From Symsagittifera roscoffensis (lineage: Eukaryota > Xenacoelomorpha > Acoela > Convolutidae): DNA of 64,000 bases. How positions within the stretch are numbered: the first letter of the stretch is position 1; each line of letters begins with the position of its first letter. Shown in pieces: positions 61,446-64,000 of this stretch. Location of the stretch: NCBI RefSeq assembly GCF_963678635.1, contig NC_087063.1, positions 24,682,701 through 24,746,700 on the forward strand, read 5' to 3'. Under the pieces are notes generated by a model. That model was given only the letters and a program-made list of their open reading frames with translations, ran no database searches and was not told the origin of the DNA. The position numbers were made by a program, and so were the translations under genes.

Positions 61446-61761
61446 GCAGGTCCCACAAGATTCTACTAGCAGCAGAATTTGCAGAATTCAGCTCATAGAG
61501 CAGAAAGTTTTTTAATCAAACGGCTGAATTTATCGATTTTTCTTAAATATCTTTTCAAAATCAGAAAATGAACGCTGCAATTCTATTTCTCAGAAATACC
61601 AGATACGCATATATGCTCTAATTGACTTAATTTTTTAAAAAAAACTACTCTTTTCTCAGAAATATAAAATATGCACTCATCCGCAACTAGCTTCAATTTT
61701 TCTGCCTGAAACAGCTCTGTTCCTTTTCCGAGTTGATTTTTTCTTGAAAAGCGATAAAAAC
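61446..61761. other. Spacer; no gene seen
   Basis: AT-rich sequence between the A fragment and the F copy. No repeat family or open frame is supported. Confidence 0.5.
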
Positions 61762-62239
61762 GGTTATGCTACTATGATATAATGGTCTCTTGAAAATAAC
61801 CAAGTCTCTTGAGAATAAGACACCTAGAGTTCTCAAATTTTTTAATGGTTTTGATTTCGTCATTCAGAAAGATGTCGCAGTATATTTTCAAATTCTATGT
61901 TTTGTTAATTCGTAAAATTTCCCCCCTAACCGATTTAAGGAGGAAAATTCAAAAAACGCCAAATTTGAGTTTTGATGACAAATAAGGAAACCCAATTAAA
62001 CTGTAATTAAAATAGTTAAACTGTAAAATAAACAGAAGCGAGCAAACTTCTTGATATAATTAATGAATTAAATACAATTTTCATTCTGAAAAAATTCTGA
62101 CTGAACATAATTTGCAAGATTTTTGAAAGGAATATTTTTTATACGCATATTAGTTTTCACAATTAGATTATGCGAAATGCACGCGGAACCTGTTTATTAT
62201 AATAGCTTTTTTGAGGGACCACTCTATCATAGTAGTACT
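61762..62239. mobile_element. Element F, copy 2, diverged
   Basis: GCTACTATGATATAATGGTC at the left and GACCACTCTATCATAGTAGT at the right match the arms of 49918-50351. Internal blocks such as TTCAGAAAGATGTCGCAGTA are shared. No clear target duplication remains. The following 62240-62398 is unremarkable AT-rich sequence. Confidence 0.75.
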
Positions 62240-62398
62240 AAGGTTAATTTTTGTGAAAAACACATAATTACTGAAAATTTTTTATGGAACAGTTTTTTAT
62301 AAAGCAGCAGAAGTTGCTCTATACAGAAATTTTGTCGATCTTTTTATTTAGGTCAACCAAACTGATTTTCTGAGCTCTCCGAAATTACTATAAAGAAT

Positions 62399-64000
62399 CT
62401 TCTACAGTTTTGGGTCAGGAGATTATGACCGGATTGTTGGTGCCATGAACGAGCGGCCTTTCAACCCCCAATGCTACACCAATGTTGACAATATGTACAA
62501 CGAATTTTAAGACTACTTAACCGACTTGATAGACATTAACATCCCAAAAAGAACCAAATATCGTCAATCGCTTCCACCTTGGATTACACCGAGTACATCT
62601 GATCAGATGAAAATGCTCAACACGCAAAAAAGGTTACTCGAAAAACGACCAACTAGTTACCGAAAAAATAAGGTCCTCAAACTAGAAAGCCAAATCACTG
62701 AATTATGTGAACATGATTGAATCTCATACCAAGAAAAAATTTTTGGTTCAAGAAATTGAGGTCAAAATTACAAGCACCTTAAGCATATCAATAGAGCTTG
62801 GAACATCCCGAAAACGATCAAGTTCAAAGACAAAATGACATCAATTCCAGAAGAAAAGAGAGAAAAGTTTAACACATTTTTTCACTCAGTGTTTTCAGCC
62901 AAAGAGAACTGCAACTTCCTTGACATAACGTGCGAATCACCAACCCTAACAAACTTCAGCGTTTCAAACAAAACTATAAGTAATATTCTGGCAAATATAG
63001 ACACTACAAAAACTCGTGGACCAAATGGTCTACCTCCCGGGTTTTACCAACGATGCGGCAAACAAATCAGTAATATACTCAATAAACTTTTCAAGAATAT
63101 TAAACGCATACGCAAAATGCCAACGAGTTGAAAAACAGCGGCTGTAAAACCCATTCACAAAAAGAACGACCCAAGAGATGTTGAAAACGATCGCCCGATC
63201 TCCCTTCTAAACATTGACAGCAAAATCTTCAAAAAATGCATGTACTCTCCACTCTACGAGCACTTTAAAGACCATCTTTTTATAAACCAACACGGTTTTG
63301 TAAAGAAACGCTCCGTTATGAGCATCATGCTCCAATTCCTAAATCGAATCTACAAAGCCCTGGATGAAAATCCCCATGATGAGATCATTGCTTTTTATGC
63401 TGATTTCTCCAAGGCCTTCGATAAAGTCCCCCACAAATTATTACTCCGAAAATTGAGTGATATTGGTGTAGGTGGATGCCTACTCGAAATCATCTACGAC
63501 TATCTCAGAAACCGAAAGCAATTTGTTCGGGTTGATTTCTACACATCCACCGTCCTCGAAACAACCAGCGGGGTACCCCAAGGTTCACTCCTGGGCCCAC
63601 TCCTGTTCTGTGTTTTTATAAATGATCTCCCTGAAGTCCTACGCTTCAGTGACCCCTCAATATTTGCTGACGATCTAAAAATTCTATCTGTTGGACGCAA
63701 ACAAGATGAAATACAACTTGACTTAAACAAAATCGAAGATTGGGTTAGACAAAACAACATGGAACTGGCATTCGAAAAATGCGCTCAAATAAACTTCAGA
63801 GGTGTTGATATAAATCTATTTTTGAGCGGAAATAGTGTACCTCAGCCAAAATCTATAAAAGATCTGGGTATTCACATGCTAGGAGATCTTAGTTGAAGCA
63901 CTCATCTAACCGAACGATTAAAGAAAGCAAACAAATTACTATACAGTCTAAGACGAAATGTAGCAAATAACGTCAACACCTTTGTAAAACTAGGTCTCTA
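62399..64000 (+). pseudogene. Second, 5'-truncated copy of the LINE ORF2, running off the window
   Basis: Starts abruptly at CTTCTACAGTTTTGGGTCAG, matching 54776 of the first copy with a constant offset of 7623 as far as compared, and very high identity. It covers the endonuclease-RT linker and RT motifs A to C (FYADFSKAFD, SGVPQGSLLGP, FADDLKI). It shares the two TGA codons of the first copy (62757 and 63129) and adds private stops: TAA at 62508, TGA at 62718 and TGA at 63894. The abrupt start inside ORF2 is typical of 5' truncation during target-primed reverse transcription. Confidence 0.92.

Overview
The window is eukaryotic, from an animal. It has AT-rich spliced genes with GT-AG introns, a FoxO/DAF-16-type forkhead gene, a CR1-like non-LTR retrotransposon, many small inverted-repeat transposons and a very large satellite array. 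The short TTTCAG-type splice acceptors suit a nematode or another small invertebrate. The species cannot be fixed from sequence alone, and nothing prokaryotic was seen.

Layout. (1) 1-7.7 kb: a FoxO gene on the minus strand in at least five exons whose reading phases agree. The 5'-most coding exon is missing or unrecognised. Its introns hold four non-autonomous inverted-repeat elements, three with exact 8-bp target duplications. (2) 7.7-9.07 kb: non-coding flank with pieces of two dispersed elements, here called E and C, and a short repeat D. (3) 9.07-40.98 kb: one uninterrupted satellite array with a monomer of about 171 bp, roughly 185 copies and local higher-order duplications of 4 to 10 monomers. 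(4) 41.0-42.4 kb: an orphan terminal coding exon of an unrecognised plus-strand gene right against the array, then D, part of element A, C and the other part of E. (5) 42.4-46.0 kb: a diverged 345-350 bp tandem repeat, itself duplicated. (6) 46.0-49.8 kb: two direct copies of a 1.1-kb repeat K. (7) 49.9-52.3 kb: more inverted-repeat elements around a 200-N assembly gap. (8) 52.3-57.0 kb: a nearly full CR1-like LINE with an SGNH esterase ORF, a PHD/coiled-coil ORF1 and an EN-RT ORF2, damaged by two frameshifts and two in-frame stops. (9) 57.0-62.4 kb: a cemetery of small transposons, including a head-to-tail pair of 551-bp units and a four-deep nest. (10) 62.4 kb to the end: a second, 5'-truncated copy of the same LINE.

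The only host genes supported are foxo and the orphan exon at 41.05-41.45 kb; nearly everything else is repeat. The most notable signals are these: a UGA-CUAG readthrough-type stop joining LINE ORF1 to an ORF2 that has no usable AUG; two Trp-to-stop changes shared by both LINE copies; one interrupted element whose two parts lie on opposite sides of the 32-kb satellite; the divergence of the FoxO protein (Cys for Trp in the N-terminal Akt/14-3-3-type motif and a shortened FoxO-specific loop); and the nested transposons with readable target duplications.
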